Assembly (NCBI RefSeq): GCF_900113015.1
Contig: NZ_FONV01000003.1
Span: 496,001 to 560,000 of the forward strand
DNA: 64,000 bases
Source: Actinoplanes philippinensis
Lineage (GTDB): Bacteria; Actinomycetota; Actinomycetes; Mycobacteriales; Micromonosporaceae
Direction: 5' to 3'
Of this stretch, positions 23,587 to 32,896 are shown piece by piece; position 1 is the first letter of the stretch; each line of letters opens with the position of its first letter. The notes beneath the pieces are model-generated. The model saw nothing but the letters and a program-made list of their open reading frames with translations, ran no database searches and was not told the origin of the DNA. The translations under genes were made by a program, and so were the position numbers.

Positions 23587-26500
23587 TTACTGCTGGGGGC
23601 GCCGGCCCGGTAGGCCGCTCGGTGCGGTCGACGGGTCGTCCTGGACCTCCGGGGCGGCGGCCGACGCGGCAGGGCGGGCCCCGCCCGGTCCCCCGCGGGA
23701 GGGGAGGCCGGAAGGCGCGTTCTGTTCGTCCGACGGGGCGCTGTCGGACCGGCGGGCCGCTGCCGGAGGCGCGTTGTGCTGACCCATGTCCGGGGCCTGC
23801 AACGGTGGCCGCGACGCCGCCTGCGGGGCGGAGTTGTGCTGGCCCATGTCCGGGGCTTCCAGGCGCGGCCTGGCGGCGGGAGGCTGGGCGGTGTTCGCCG
23901 AGGGCAGGGGTGCGTTGTGCTGACCCATGTCGGGAGCCTGCAGCGCAGGTCGTGCCGCCGCCTGCGGAGCGGAGTTGTGCTGCCCCATGTCCGGCGCCTG
24001 TAGCGGTGGACGCGACGCCGCCTGCGGGCCGGCGTTCTGCTGGCCCATGTCCGGAGCCTGCAACGGACGCGGCGCATTGTGCTGACCCATATCGGGGGCC
24101 TGCAACGGACGCGGCGCGTTCTGCTGACCCATATCGGGGGCCTGCAACGGACGCGGCGCATTGTGCTGACCCATATCGGGGGCCTGCAACGGACGCGGCG
24201 CATTCTGCTGACCCATGTCCGGCGCCTGCAACGGACGCGGCGCATTGTGCTGACCCATGTCCGGAGCCTGCAGCGGCGAACGAGCCGGCTGCTGACCGCC
24301 CTCCGCGTTGTGCTGGCCCATCTCCGGCGGCTGCAACGGCGGCAGGGAAATAGGTTTGAGCTGCGGCGCCTCCGCGGGTTCGGGGTCCGGGGCAGAGGCG
24401 CCTGGCTGCGGGGCCGGCATGGCCGGCGGCGGGAGCGCGTCTGCCTGATCCTGGGCGCCGGGTCGCGGGGCGGTTCCGAAGGTTCCGGCCATCGGCGGCG
24501 CGGCGGCCGGCTGCGGCGGCCGGGCCGAACGCGTGAAACGCGGCGCGTCGAGTGGGCTGTTCTGCTGGCTGTAGAGCGGCGGCCGCCGCATCAACTCGTC
24601 CACGTCGTCGGAGATCGGCGCGCCCGGAACGGGAATGCCGCCGAACCCGCCCGGACCCGACCCCGGAAGCGGCGAGGCTCCCGGTCCCGGCACCACCGGC
24701 ACGGCCGGCATCATCCCGGTTCCCTCAAGACCACCAGGCGCTCCGTGCGAACCCCCGGCCGGACCGGCCCCACCGGGGAAACCACCCCCGAGAGCACTGC
24801 CGTTCTGCCCGGCCCCGGAACCACCGGGACCGGCAGCACCCGGACCAGCACTCCCAGGACCCGCAATGCCGTGCTGGGCACCGCCCGGACCAGCAATGCC
24901 CGGACCGGCGCCCCCGGGACCGGCAACACCCAGCCCCGCACCACCCGGACCAGCGATGCCAGAGCCGGCGCTACCCGGCCCGCCGTGGCCCGGAGCGGCG
25001 ATGCCCTGTCCGGCGCCGCCTGGTGCGGCACCACCCGGACCAGCGATGCCTGGCCCGCCATGGCCCGGTCCGGCAGGACCCGGCATGGGGCCGCTCTGCG
25101 TTCCATGACCGAAACCGCCGTGGCCGACACTCGCCTGGCCTGACGAATGGTGTCCGAATTCGCCCAGTCCCGACACGCCCTGACCTGCTGCGCCTTGGCC
25201 GAATCCTTCCGGCCCCGTGTCACCCGGGCGCGGCATGCTCTGCCCGTAACCACCCTGGTCCGGGCCGTTCGAGCCGAGTCCCCCCTGGCCTGCCATTCCG
25301 AGGCCGGAGCCACCGGACCCGGGAGCACCATGGGCCGGGCCGACACCCCCAGGCCCCTGCGTCTCCTGACCCGGACCAGCCGGACGGAAACCACCAGGGC
25401 CCGCCACAACATGCCCTCGGTCACCGAAGCCGCCCTGGCCAGGAACTCCTTGACCCGGACCGGTCACATCGAAGCCGCCCTGGCCCTGCCCTTCCGCGCC
25501 CGGACCACCCTGGCCCGGACCACTCTGACCGTAGCCTCCCGCGCCCGGACCACCCTGGCCCGGACCACTCTGACCGTAACCACCCGCGCCCGGACCAACC
25601 TGCCCCGGACCATACCCGCCCGCACCCGGGCCACCCTGCCCCGGACCGCCTGAACCGTAACCACCCGCGCCCGGGCCACCATGGCCTTGACCACCCGGAC
25701 CGTAACCACCCTGACCAGGGCCGCCGGCACCGTGACCGGCCTGGCCAGCACCGCCCGGACCGTAGCCGGCCAGACCCGACGAACCCTGGCCGAGCCCGCT
25801 GTCACCCTGGCCTTGGCTCGGAGCAGTCTGACCGAAAGTGCCCGGCGAAGGGACTCCCTGGCTGTAACCACCATGTCCGGTATCGCCCGGTAACCCGGCG
25901 TCCGGCCGCATGCCCGGCTGCCCGTACGGAGGGCTGGCACCAGGACCCGAGGAGGTGGTTCCGCTGTGGGTGGAGCCGGCCGGGAGACCGATCCCGGAGG
26001 CCGGACCGCCGCCGGGGCCACCGCCGGTTGCCGGGTCACCACCCGGGAACTGTCCGCCGGTGAAGGCACCGCCCTGAGGTCCTCCCCCGGGACCACCGCC
26101 GCCGTGAGCCGGAAAGCTCGCGCCGTCCCCGGGGCCGCCCTGCTGTCCTCCGGCCGGGTAGGAGCCGGGGACCGAAGCGACTCCCGCAGCGCTGCCCGGA
26201 ACCGATGCGAATCCGGCGGCGCTACCCGGAACTGATGCCGTTCCCGAGAAGGACGCGGCTCCCGGATCGCCGGGGAACGACTCCGCACCCGATGACGCTC
26301 CGGGCAAGGGCGCGCTTCCGGACGGAGAGCCCGGATAGGGACCGCCCGGAGCCTGACCAGACCCACCGGGAGGAAGACCGGAGCCACCGGGAGGAAGACC
26401 AGAGCCACCGGGTGCAAGACCAGAGCCGCCCACGGTAGAGCCGAAACCACCCGGGGCGCTCGCATTCGCGCTGGGGCCACCCGGTGCTGCCGGTTCCGCG

Positions 26501-28758
26501 GGTGAAGGGCCGGGCTGTCCGGTTCCGGAGGCCGGGGCCGGGGCGCTCTTGCCCGGTGAGTTCAGGCCGAAGGGGCCGGCGGGGATTCCCGGTGGGGAAT
26601 TGTCCGCGTCGGAAGCCGGGTAGCCGGGGCCGTGCGGCGACATGCCGGGATGGGCCGGTGCATTGCCGCTGGAGCCACTTTCGCCGAGGAGCCACGGTGG
26701 GCGGGAGCCCGGGGCCGGGCTGGGGCCGCCCATCTGCCAGGAGCCGGTCTCCTCGGTCGCCCAACTCGGCGCGGACGGGTCCCCGGCGGAGGGCCGCACA
26801 CCGGACGGGTCCGCGGCGGAGGGCCGCATACCGGACGGGTCCGCGGCGGAGGGCCGCATACCGGACGGGTCCCCGGCGGAGGGCCGCACACCGGACGGGT
26901 CCCCGGCGGAGGGCCGCACACCGGACGGGTCGGACGACAGCCAGGGTCGGTGGCCCTCGGCGGCGCCCGCCTGGTTGTCGGTGGTGCGGCCCGCTCCCGG
27001 CGACGACCATCCGTCAGAAGGGCGTGGCCCCTGGTGCGGGCCGTCGTTCGGTGGCGGCGGCATCGGGCCGGGCGGTGGCGGCATGGGAACCGCTCCCCGC
27101 ACCGGTCCGCCCGGGCCGGCCCCGGGAGATCCGGGAGCGAGTCCGGCCGGCCCGGCGGACACCGATCCGAAGGCAGAACCCGTTCCAGGAGCCTGGCCGC
27201 CCCCGTGGACAGGCCCCTCGGTTCCCGGTCCGAAGGTCGCGGGTCCTGCGGAGGCCGTCCGGGGCCCGGAGAAACCAGGCCCGGTAACGGCAGGCCCGCC
27301 GGGGGCAGATCCCCCGGAGCCGGGCCCGCCAGGGGCAGACCCGGCGAAGGCAGACCCGTCGGCCGCCGGCCCCGAGTAGACGGACCCGCCGGAGGCCGGC
27401 CCCGGAAGGGCTGCTCCCCCCGAAGTGGTCCCGGAGAAGGACGAGCCACCGGCTCCTGCCACACCGGACGCTGGCTCCGAAAGGCCGGATTCGCGAGAGC
27501 CAGGCGCAGGATAGGAAGACCCGCCGGAACCAGGCCCGGAGTAAGACCCGCCAGCAGCAGGCCCGGGGTAAGAGGACCCGCCGGAACCAGGATCGGAGTA
27601 AGACCCGCCGGAACCAGGCCCCGGGTAAGAGGACCCACCGGAACCAGGCCCCGGGTAAGAGGACCCACCAGAACCGGACCCGGAGTAAGAAGACCCACCA
27701 GAAGTTGGCCCGGAGTAGGAAGACCCGCCGGCGGCAGGTCCCCAATATGGAGGCTCGCCGGGAGCAGGCCCGGGGCCGGAGGGTCCGCCGGAAGCAGGGC
27801 CGGAGAGGATGGACCCGCCCGGCGCGGGGCCGGGGAAGGGCGATCCGGTCGAGTCGGGGGCGGGTCCGGACGGGGCGGAGCCGCCCGGATCAGAGCCCGG
27901 GAAGGCGCGCCCGGGAGAGGACGGCCCGAAGGCGGGGCCTTCCGCGCCGTAGGTCGTCCCGGCCCCGGGACCGCCCGGAATGCCCCCGAGAGGCGACTCG
28001 TACGAGGTGGACCCGCCCGGCCCGGACGAACCTGGTGACGCACCGAACGCGCCAGGTCCCCCAGAGCCCACCGAGGTGTCGCCCGCCGGCCCCAGCGGGG
28101 TCCGCCGGGGCGGAAGAGCCCTCGGCTCAGCCCCATGAGCGCTTCCAGGACCGCCCGGCTCAGGACCGACAGCAGCAGCTCTCCCCGGCGGGAAACCCCC
28201 TGGCTCGCCGCGGAGAGCAGCCGGCGGCCCGCCCGTCTCGGCGCCGGAGGGCATTCCCGGCGCGGAGGGAGCCGGCGCCGCGCCGAAGGGGCCGCCGCCA
28301 GGGGGCGTGCCCAATACAGCGGGACGGGGAACGGGTCCCTCGACGGACGGGCCGGTGGTAGCCGTACCGAAAGAAGGGTGGTGAGCCGCCGCCGGACCGG
28401 AGACGTCGAGCCCGGGGCCGCCGGCCGGAGGCGGTGGAGAAGCGACAGCGGATGTCTCGCCATATGGGGTCTCCTCGGCCACCCAGGGTGGTGGTGTCGG
28501 GGTGGCGGGCGGCATGAGGCCGGTGGTGGACGGTGTCCAGGCGGGGCGGGTCGCGGCGACCAGGCCGGAGGCTTCGGCCAGGCCGGCGGCGGCGAGGACC
28601 TCGGCGGCGGCCTGGGCGGTACGGCAGGGCAGCGGCTCGCCGCAGGCGGGACATTCGGTGATCCCGTCGTGGGGGCCGAGCCCGCCGCCGTGTGCCTCGA
28701 CCATCTTGGTCGCGGTGCGGGCCAGCACACTTTCCGGTTTGACGTAAGTCGATGCCAT
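23587..28758 (-). CDS. Giant low-complexity repeat protein with N-terminal CPxCG motif
   Basis: 1,723 residues from ATG at 28758 (MASTYVKPESVLARTATKMV). The only ordered-looking part is residues ~1-75, with a possible metal site C36-x2-C39-x5-C45 (CPACGEPLPC). The remainder is Gly/Pro/Ser/Ala-rich: Ser-Tyr-Pro-Gly blocks (~330-440), DPSG(V/M)RPSAG decapeptides (~612-662), long GPGQGGPGAGGYG blocks (~1000-1150), and near the C-terminus eleven copies of (P/A)P(D/E)MGQ(H/Q)N. There is no signal peptide or membrane segment. The intact frame over 5 kb and biased codon phase indicate a real protein. An intrinsically disordered scaffold or condensate-forming protein is possible; function unknown. 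Confidence 0.75.
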   Translation of the reverse strand: MASTYVKPESVLARTATKMVEAHGGGLGPHDGITECPACGEPLPCRTAQAAAEVLAAAGLAEASGLVAATRPAWTPSTTGLMPPATPTPPPWVAEETPYGETSAVASPPPPAGGPGLDVSGPAAAHHPSFGTATTGPSVEGPVPRPAVLGTPPGGGPFGAAPAPSAPGMPSGAETGGPPAALRGEPGGFPPGRAAAVGPEPGGPGSAHGAEPRALPPRRTPLGPAGDTSVGSGGPGAFGASPGSSGPGGSTSYESPLGGIPGGPGAGTTYGAEGPAFGPSSPGRAFPGSDPGGSAPSGPAPDSTGSPFPGPAPGGSILSGPASGGPSGPGPAPGEPPYWGPAAGGSSYSGPTSGGSSYSGSGSGGSSYPGPGSGGSSYPGPGSGGSYSDPGSGGSSYPGPAAGGSYSGPGSGGSSYPAPGSRESGLSEPASGVAGAGGSSFSGTTSGGAALPGPASGGSVYSGPAADGSAFAGSAPGGPGSGGSAPGGPAVTGPGFSGPRTASAGPATFGPGTEGPVHGGGQAPGTGSAFGSVSAGPAGLAPGSPGAGPGGPVRGAVPMPPPPGPMPPPPNDGPHQGPRPSDGWSSPGAGRTTDNQAGAAEGHRPWLSSDPSGVRPSAGDPSGVRPSAGDPSGMRPSAADPSGMRPSAADPSGVRPSAGDPSAPSWATEETGSWQMGGPSPAPGSRPPWLLGESGSSGNAPAHPGMSPHGPGYPASDADNSPPGIPAGPFGLNSPGKSAPAPASGTGQPGPSPAEPAAPGGPSANASAPGGFGSTVGGSGLAPGGSGLPPGGSGLPPGGSGQAPGGPYPGSPSGSAPLPGASSGAESFPGDPGAASFSGTASVPGSAAGFASVPGSAAGVASVPGSYPAGGQQGGPGDGASFPAHGGGGPGGGPQGGAFTGGQFPGGDPATGGGPGGGPASGIGLPAGSTHSGTTSSGPGASPPYGQPGMRPDAGLPGDTGHGGYSQGVPSPGTFGQTAPSQGQGDSGLGQGSSGLAGYGPGGAGQAGHGAGGPGQGGYGPGGQGHGGPGAGGYGSGGPGQGGPGAGGYGPGQVGPGAGGYGQSGPGQGGPGAGGYGQSGPGQGGPGAEGQGQGGFDVTGPGQGVPGQGGFGDRGHVVAGPGGFRPAGPGQETQGPGGVGPAHGAPGSGGSGLGMAGQGGLGSNGPDQGGYGQSMPRPGDTGPEGFGQGAAGQGVSGLGEFGHHSSGQASVGHGGFGHGTQSGPMPGPAGPGHGGPGIAGPGGAAPGGAGQGIAAPGHGGPGSAGSGIAGPGGAGLGVAGPGGAGPGIAGPGGAQHGIAGPGSAGPGAAGPGGSGAGQNGSALGGGFPGGAGPAGGSHGAPGGLEGTGMMPAVPVVPGPGASPLPGSGPGGFGGIPVPGAPISDDVDELMRRPPLYSQQNSPLDAPRFTRSARPPQPAAAPPMAGTFGTAPRPGAQDQADALPPPAMPAPQPGASAPDPEPAEAPQLKPISLPPLQPPEMGQHNAEGGQQPARSPLQAPDMGQHNAPRPLQAPDMGQQNAPRPLQAPDMGQHNAPRPLQAPDMGQQNAPRPLQAPDMGQHNAPRPLQAPDMGQQNAGPQAASRPPLQAPDMGQHNSAPQAAARPALQAPDMGQHNAPLPSANTAQPPAARPRLEAPDMGQHNSAPQAASRPPLQAPDMGQHNAPPAAARRSDSAPSDEQNAPSGLPSRGGPGGARPAASAAAPEVQDDPSTAPSGLPGRRPQQ
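23771..24336 (-). repeat. PDMGQHN repeat block in the giant protein
   Basis: Eleven copies of the core (P/A)P(D/E)MGQ(H/Q)N; the central ones (~24030-24250) form a near-perfect 42-bp tandem encoding APRPLQAPDMGQHN with alternating QHN/QQN. The alternation and nearly identical DNA indicate recent unit duplication in pairs. Confidence 0.9.
26773..26922 (-). repeat. 30-bp tandem repeat encoding DPSG(V/M)RPSA(G/A)
   Basis: Five full 30-bp units begin at 26773, 26803, 26833, 26863 and 26893 with a partial sixth. They differ only at two positions. Confidence 0.9.
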
Positions 28759-29021
28759 CGCCCTGTCGCCCCCATCCCCGGCCTTGTCCACCTGCCGGGA
28801 CGACACGATGGTCCCGCCGGTTGTCTCGGCTCTGCTCCAGTTCACCCCTTCGGGGGTACCTGGAGGGTGGATTTCCCCAGATCAGTGCGGATCCGGGGGC
28901 GGGTTGGCGGAAATCGGGACGGGCCGCCTGAGCGGGCGGTATGCAGTGAGAGGAAATTCACTCACGGTATTGAGACGTGTTCGCTCCGTAGCATGAAGGT
29001 ACTTCCAGGAGGTGACCCCCC
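28759..29021. other. Divergent promoter region
   Basis: 263 bp between the giant repeat protein (minus) and the membrane protein at 29022 (plus). It must hold both promoters; a moderately AT-rich stretch (28950-28990) is the likeliest site but no box is convincing. No gene is seen. Confidence 0.4.
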
Positions 29022-29543
29022 ATGGACGACACCGAGCTGCACCGCGAGCGGATCCTCCGGCACGTAAGTCCGATCATCACCGGCCGCTTCGTCGGTTTCC
29101 AGACGTCCTACACCCGTGAGGTGCGCATCGGCCGGCCGGTCGCCCTCGCCGTCTTCCTGATGGCCGGCATCGCCCAGCTCATCGGCTCCCTGTTACGGAT
29201 GACCCCGGCCCGCCGCACCCTCAAGGAGCTGCGCAAGGGCCCGGAGTTCCTGGTGACGCCGGTCCGGCTGCGCGACGACCTCGGGCAGATCTACGAGATC
29301 GAGATGCACGGGCAGCTGCCGCAGTCGGCGCTGCACCGCGGCGACCTGATCCAGGTGCGCACCGAGCCGCAGGCCGACCCGACCCTCCCGGTCCGGTTGC
29401 TGCAGGTGGTGAACCTGACGACGATGCAGCCGCTGACCCCGCGCATCCCCACCCAGTGGTCGCACATGGGCCCGGCGCTGCTGCTGCAGGCCGCCGTCGG
29501 CGTGACGATCTTCGGCGCCGTGATGGCCGTCTGGCTGGGATGA
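29022..29543 (+). CDS. Small membrane protein, unknown function
   Basis: 173 residues, preceded by AGGAGGTGA, a near-perfect Shine-Dalgarno sequence. A hydrophobic segment at ~38-57 (VALAVFLMAGIAQLIGSLL) and another at ~150-172 frame a soluble region (~75-140) with beta-strand character (FLVTPVRLRDDLGQIYEIEMHG, GDLIQVRTEP), reminiscent of an OB- or NfeD-like barrel. No family is recognised with confidence. It is divergent from the giant repeat gene. Confidence 0.8.
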   Translation: MDDTELHRERILRHVSPIITGRFVGFQTSYTREVRIGRPVALAVFLMAGIAQLIGSLLRMTPARRTLKELRKGPEFLVTPVRLRDDLGQIYEIEMHGQLPQSALHRGDLIQVRTEPQADPTLPVRLLQVVNLTTMQPLTPRIPTQWSHMGPALLLQAAVGVTIFGAVMAVWLG

Positions 29544-29721
29544 TTTTCCGCCCGGCGGGGTACGAACCACGCCCATGGAAGATCGTTTGGACATCTGGCG
29601 AGAATGGACGGTCCGCACCGGGCGCTCCGCCATCGACAGCCGTCATCATGGCGTTGGGGGAGCGCGGCTACGGCGCCGCACGCTTCCCTGGCGTCTCTGA
29701 CGGCTCGAAAGGTGGTGCGCG

Positions 29722-31206
29722 GTGGGCGAGAAAGTCGACCAGACCAATTTCACCCGCGAGGACCGGACCCGCTACCGGCAGAAGATCCGCCGTAGCCTCG
29801 ACGTGTTCGCAACGATGCTGCGTGAGGCACGATTCGAGTTCGAACGTCCGCTGACCGGCATGGAGATCGAGCTCAACCTGATCGACGACCAGGCCGATCC
29901 GGCGATGCGCAACGCCGAGGTGCTGGGCGCGATCGCCGACCCGGACTTCCAGACCGAGCTCGGGCAGTTCAACATCGAGATCAACCTGCCACCACGGCGG
30001 CTGGCCGGTGACGACTTCGCCGAGCTGGAGCGTGGCCTGCGGTCCAGTCTCAACCAGGCGGAACGGCGTGCCCGGGCGGCCGGCGCGCACATGCTGACGA
30101 TCGGCATCCTCCCGACGCTGCGGCGCGAGCACCTCACCGGCGAGGCGCTCACCGCGAACCCGCGCTACCAGCTGCTCAACGAGCAGATCTTCGCGGCGCG
30201 CGGCGAGGACCTGGACATCCGCATCGACGGGATCGACCGGCTGGCGGTCACCACCGACACGATCGCGCCGGAGGCGGCGTGCACCAGCACCCAGTTCCAC
30301 CTGCAGGTGAGCCCGGCGCAGTTCGCCGCGTACTGGAACGCCTCGCAGATCGTCGCCGGCATCCAGGTGGCGCTCGGCGCGAACTCGCCGCTGCTGTTCG
30401 GCCGGGAGCTGTGGCGGGAGACCCGGATCCCGCTGTTCGAGCAGGCCACCGACACCCGGTCGGAGGAGATCAGGGCCCAGGGGGTACGCCCCCGCGTCTG
30501 GTTCGGGGAACGCTGGATCACCAGCGTCTTCGACCTGTTCGAGGAGAACGTCCGCTACTTCCCGGCGCTCCTGCCGATCTGTGACATCCACGATCCGGCC
30601 GAGATCCTGGAGCGGGGCGAGATCCCCGAGCTGAGCGAGCTGCGCCTGCACAACGGCACGGTGTACCGGTGGAACCGGCCGATCTACGCGGTCGTCAACG
30701 GCCGCCCCCACCTGCGGGTGGAGAACCGGGTGCTGCCGGCCGGGCCGACGGTCGCCGACACCATCGCCAACGCCGCGTTCTACTACGGCCTGGCGCGGAC
30801 CCTGGCCGAGGCGGAGCGGCCGCTCTGGACGCAGATGAGCTTCCGGGCGGCCGAGGAGAACTTCCACAACTGCGCCCGGCACGGCATCGACGCGACGGTC
30901 TTCTGGCCCGGCCACGGCACGCTGCCGGTCACCGAGCTGGTGCTGCGCCGGCTGCTGCCGCAGGCGTCCGCCGGCCTCGACCGGTGGGGTGTCGCCCCGG
31001 CCCAGCGCGACCGGCTGCTCGGCATCATCGAGCAGCGCTGCCTACGGCACCGCAACGGCGCGGCGTGGCAGGTGGAGACGTTGCACGCGCTGGAGGACCA
31101 GGGGTACGACCGGGACCGCGCCCTGCACGAGATGGTCCGCCGTTACCTGCCGCTGATGCACGACAACATCCCGGTCCACGAGTGGCCGGCCGCCGCGAAG
31201 GGCTGA
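29722..31206 (+). CDS. Glutamate-cysteine ligase family (GCS2-type) enzyme
   Basis: 494 residues from GTG at 29722 with AAAGGTGG upstream. The core is the carboxylate-amine ligase fold: LTGMEIELNLID (Mg/ATP-binding acidic residues), FQTELGQFNIEINLPP, AACTSTQFHLQV and VENRVLPAGPT. It is longer than YbdK-type enzymes (~370) and matches an actinobacterial subgroup annotated glutamate-cysteine ligase. Actinobacteria make mycothiol or ergothioneine rather than glutathione, so the true product could be another gamma-glutamyl or amide compound. Its 3' end overlaps the convergent cobalamin gene by 64 bp. Confidence 0.8.
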   Translation: MGEKVDQTNFTREDRTRYRQKIRRSLDVFATMLREARFEFERPLTGMEIELNLIDDQADPAMRNAEVLGAIADPDFQTELGQFNIEINLPPRRLAGDDFAELERGLRSSLNQAERRARAAGAHMLTIGILPTLRREHLTGEALTANPRYQLLNEQIFAARGEDLDIRIDGIDRLAVTTDTIAPEAACTSTQFHLQVSPAQFAAYWNASQIVAGIQVALGANSPLLFGRELWRETRIPLFEQATDTRSEEIRAQGVRPRVWFGERWITSVFDLFEENVRYFPALLPICDIHDPAEILERGEIPELSELRLHNGTVYRWNRPIYAVVNGRPHLRVENRVLPAGPTVADTIANAAFYYGLARTLAEAERPLWTQMSFRAAEENFHNCARHGIDATVFWPGHGTLPVTELVLRRLLPQASAGLDRWGVAPAQRDRLLGIIEQRCLRHRNGAAWQVETLHALEDQGYDRDRALHEMVRRYLPLMHDNIPVHEWPAAAKG

Positions 31207-31559
31207 CCGGCCAGCGCCACGGTCACCCCGTCCCGGACGGTCTTCGGCAGGATCAGCACCGCTCCGGGGCCGGCGGCCAGCAGCGCCGCGGCCTCGGCGA
31301 CGCTGGGCGAGCCGGTCGCGGCGGCCACCCGCGCGCTCGGGTTCGGCACCGGGCGGGCGGCCAGCTGCTCCGGGGTGAGGCCGGTCAGCCGCCAGCCGAA
31401 CTCGGCGGCCAGCTCCCGGACCCGTGACTCGGCCGCCCGCCGGTCCAGGGTGGCCAGCACCGCGACCCCGGCCGGTCCGGTCCCGGCCGCGGCCAGCACG
31501 GCCAGCACCGGCGCCCGCAGGGGGACCCCGCCGCGGGCGCCGAGGCCCAGCACGATCAT
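31143..31559 (-). CDS. CobE/CbiG C-terminal-domain cobalamin biosynthesis protein
   Basis: 138 residues from ATG at 31559, which overlaps the cobB stop (ATGA). The start strand MIVLGLGARGGVP and the later ATGSPSVAEAAALLAAG segment fit the CobE/CbiG-C fold, which takes part in opening and deacylating the ring of precorrin/cobalt-precorrin 5. It is the last gene of the minus-strand cob cluster. Confidence 0.78.
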   Translation of the reverse strand: MIVLGLGARGGVPLRAPVLAVLAAAGTGPAGVAVLATLDRRAAESRVRELAAEFGWRLTGLTPEQLAARPVPNPSARVAAATGSPSVAEAAALLAAGPGAVLILPKTVRDGVTVALAGQPFAAAGHSWTGMLSCISGR

Positions 31560-32896
31560 CGTGCGGCCGCGGCGACCAGGTTGCGGGCCAGCGACGGCGT
31601 GCCCGCCCAGTGCAGGTGCAGGTAGGACGCGTGCACCGTGGGCGTGGCGAAGCCCTCCGGGTCGGCGCCGCGCCACGCCCAGGCCGCGCCGGCCGCCGGG
31701 GAGAGCAGCAGACCCGACCGCGGGTGGACCGTGGTGCGGTGGAACTCGTGCCCGGTGACGCGGGTGCCGGCCGGCGCGAGAGGGCTGTCCGACAGCGCCA
31801 CCGCGTCCCGGTAGCCGAGGGTCAGCGACGGGGTCATCACCGCCTCCGCGTCGAGGACCCCGCACATCGGCTGCCCGTCGAGGGTGCGGCACAGCCAGAG
31901 CAGGCCGGCGCACTCGGCGGCGATGACACCCGTGAACCCGGCGACCTCGGCCCGCAACGCCGCGTTCGCGGAGAGGGCGACGGCGTGCACCTCGGGGAAG
32001 CCACCGCCGACGACCAGCGCCCGGGTCCCGTCCGGTAGGGAGGAATCGTGCAACGGGTCGAACGGGACGACCGTCGCTCCGGCCCCGGTCAGCAGCTCGG
32101 TCGTCTCGGCGTACGAGAACGAGAAAGCCGGACCACCGGCGACCGCGACCACCGGGCTCCCCGGCACCGGGTCCGCCGCGATCGGTGACCACGGCGCAGC
32201 CGTGAACGACGGCGCCGACCGGGCCACCGCGGCGACCGCGTCCAGATCGACCGACGTCGCGATCAGCGTGGCCAGGGCGTCCACCGAGGCCAGGGCTTCG
32301 GCGCGGCGTTCCGCGGCGGGGACCAGCCCGAGATGCCGGGACGGCGCGGCCACCGCGTCGGCCCGCCGCAGCGCGCCCAGCACCGGTGTGCCGACCTCCT
32401 CGCAGGCGTCGCGCAGGATCTGCTCGTGGCGGTCCGAGCCGACCCGGTTGAGGATCACCCCGGCCATCCGCACGTTGCCGAAACTGCGGAACCCGTGCAC
32501 CAGCGCCGCGATCGACCGGCCCTGCGCGGCCGCGTCCACCACCATGATCACCGGGGCGTCGAGGAGTCCCGCGACCTGCGCCGTCGAACCGGTCTCGCCG
32601 GCGCCGGTCCGGCCGTCGTAGAGGCCCATCACGCCCTCGACGATCGCCAGGTCGGCGCCCGACGCCCCGTGCGCGAACAGCGGCCCGACCAGGTGCTCGC
32701 CGACCATCACCGGGTCCAGGTTGCGGCCCGGCCGGCCGGCGGCCAGCGCGTGATAGCCGGGGTCGATGTAGTCGGGGCCGACCTTGAACGGCGCCACCCG
32801 TACCCCGCGCCGCGCGAACGCCGCCAGCAGCCCGGTCGCCACCGTCGTCTTGCCGTGCCCGCTGGCCGGCGCGGCGATGACGATCCGGTTCACCAT
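31556..32896 (-). CDS. cobB: Cobyrinate a,c-diamide synthase (CobB/CbiA)
   Basis: 446 residues from ATG at 32896, overlapping the cobO stop by 7 bp. The N-terminal dethiobiotin-synthetase-like ATPase has IAAPASGHGKTTVATGLL and VEGVMGLYDG; the C-terminal glutamine amidotransferase has VVGGGFPEVH and AECAGLLWL (Cys nucleophile). It amidates the a and c side chains of cobyrinic acid using glutamine and ATP. Confidence 0.95.
   Translation of the reverse strand: MVNRIVIAAPASGHGKTTVATGLLAAFARRGVRVAPFKVGPDYIDPGYHALAAGRPGRNLDPVMVGEHLVGPLFAHGASGADLAIVEGVMGLYDGRTGAGETGSTAQVAGLLDAPVIMVVDAAAQGRSIAALVHGFRSFGNVRMAGVILNRVGSDRHEQILRDACEEVGTPVLGALRRADAVAAPSRHLGLVPAAERRAEALASVDALATLIATSVDLDAVAAVARSAPSFTAAPWSPIAADPVPGSPVVAVAGGPAFSFSYAETTELLTGAGATVVPFDPLHDSSLPDGTRALVVGGGFPEVHAVALSANAALRAEVAGFTGVIAAECAGLLWLCRTLDGQPMCGVLDAEAVMTPSLTLGYRDAVALSDSPLAPAGTRVTGHEFHRTTVHPRSGLLLSPAAGAAWAWRGADPEGFATPTVHASYLHLHWAGTPSLARNLVAAAAR

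Noticed and set aside
24030..24250. CRISPR-like regular repeats
   Set aside because: The 42-bp units are contiguous coding repeats without unique spacers, and no cas genes are present.
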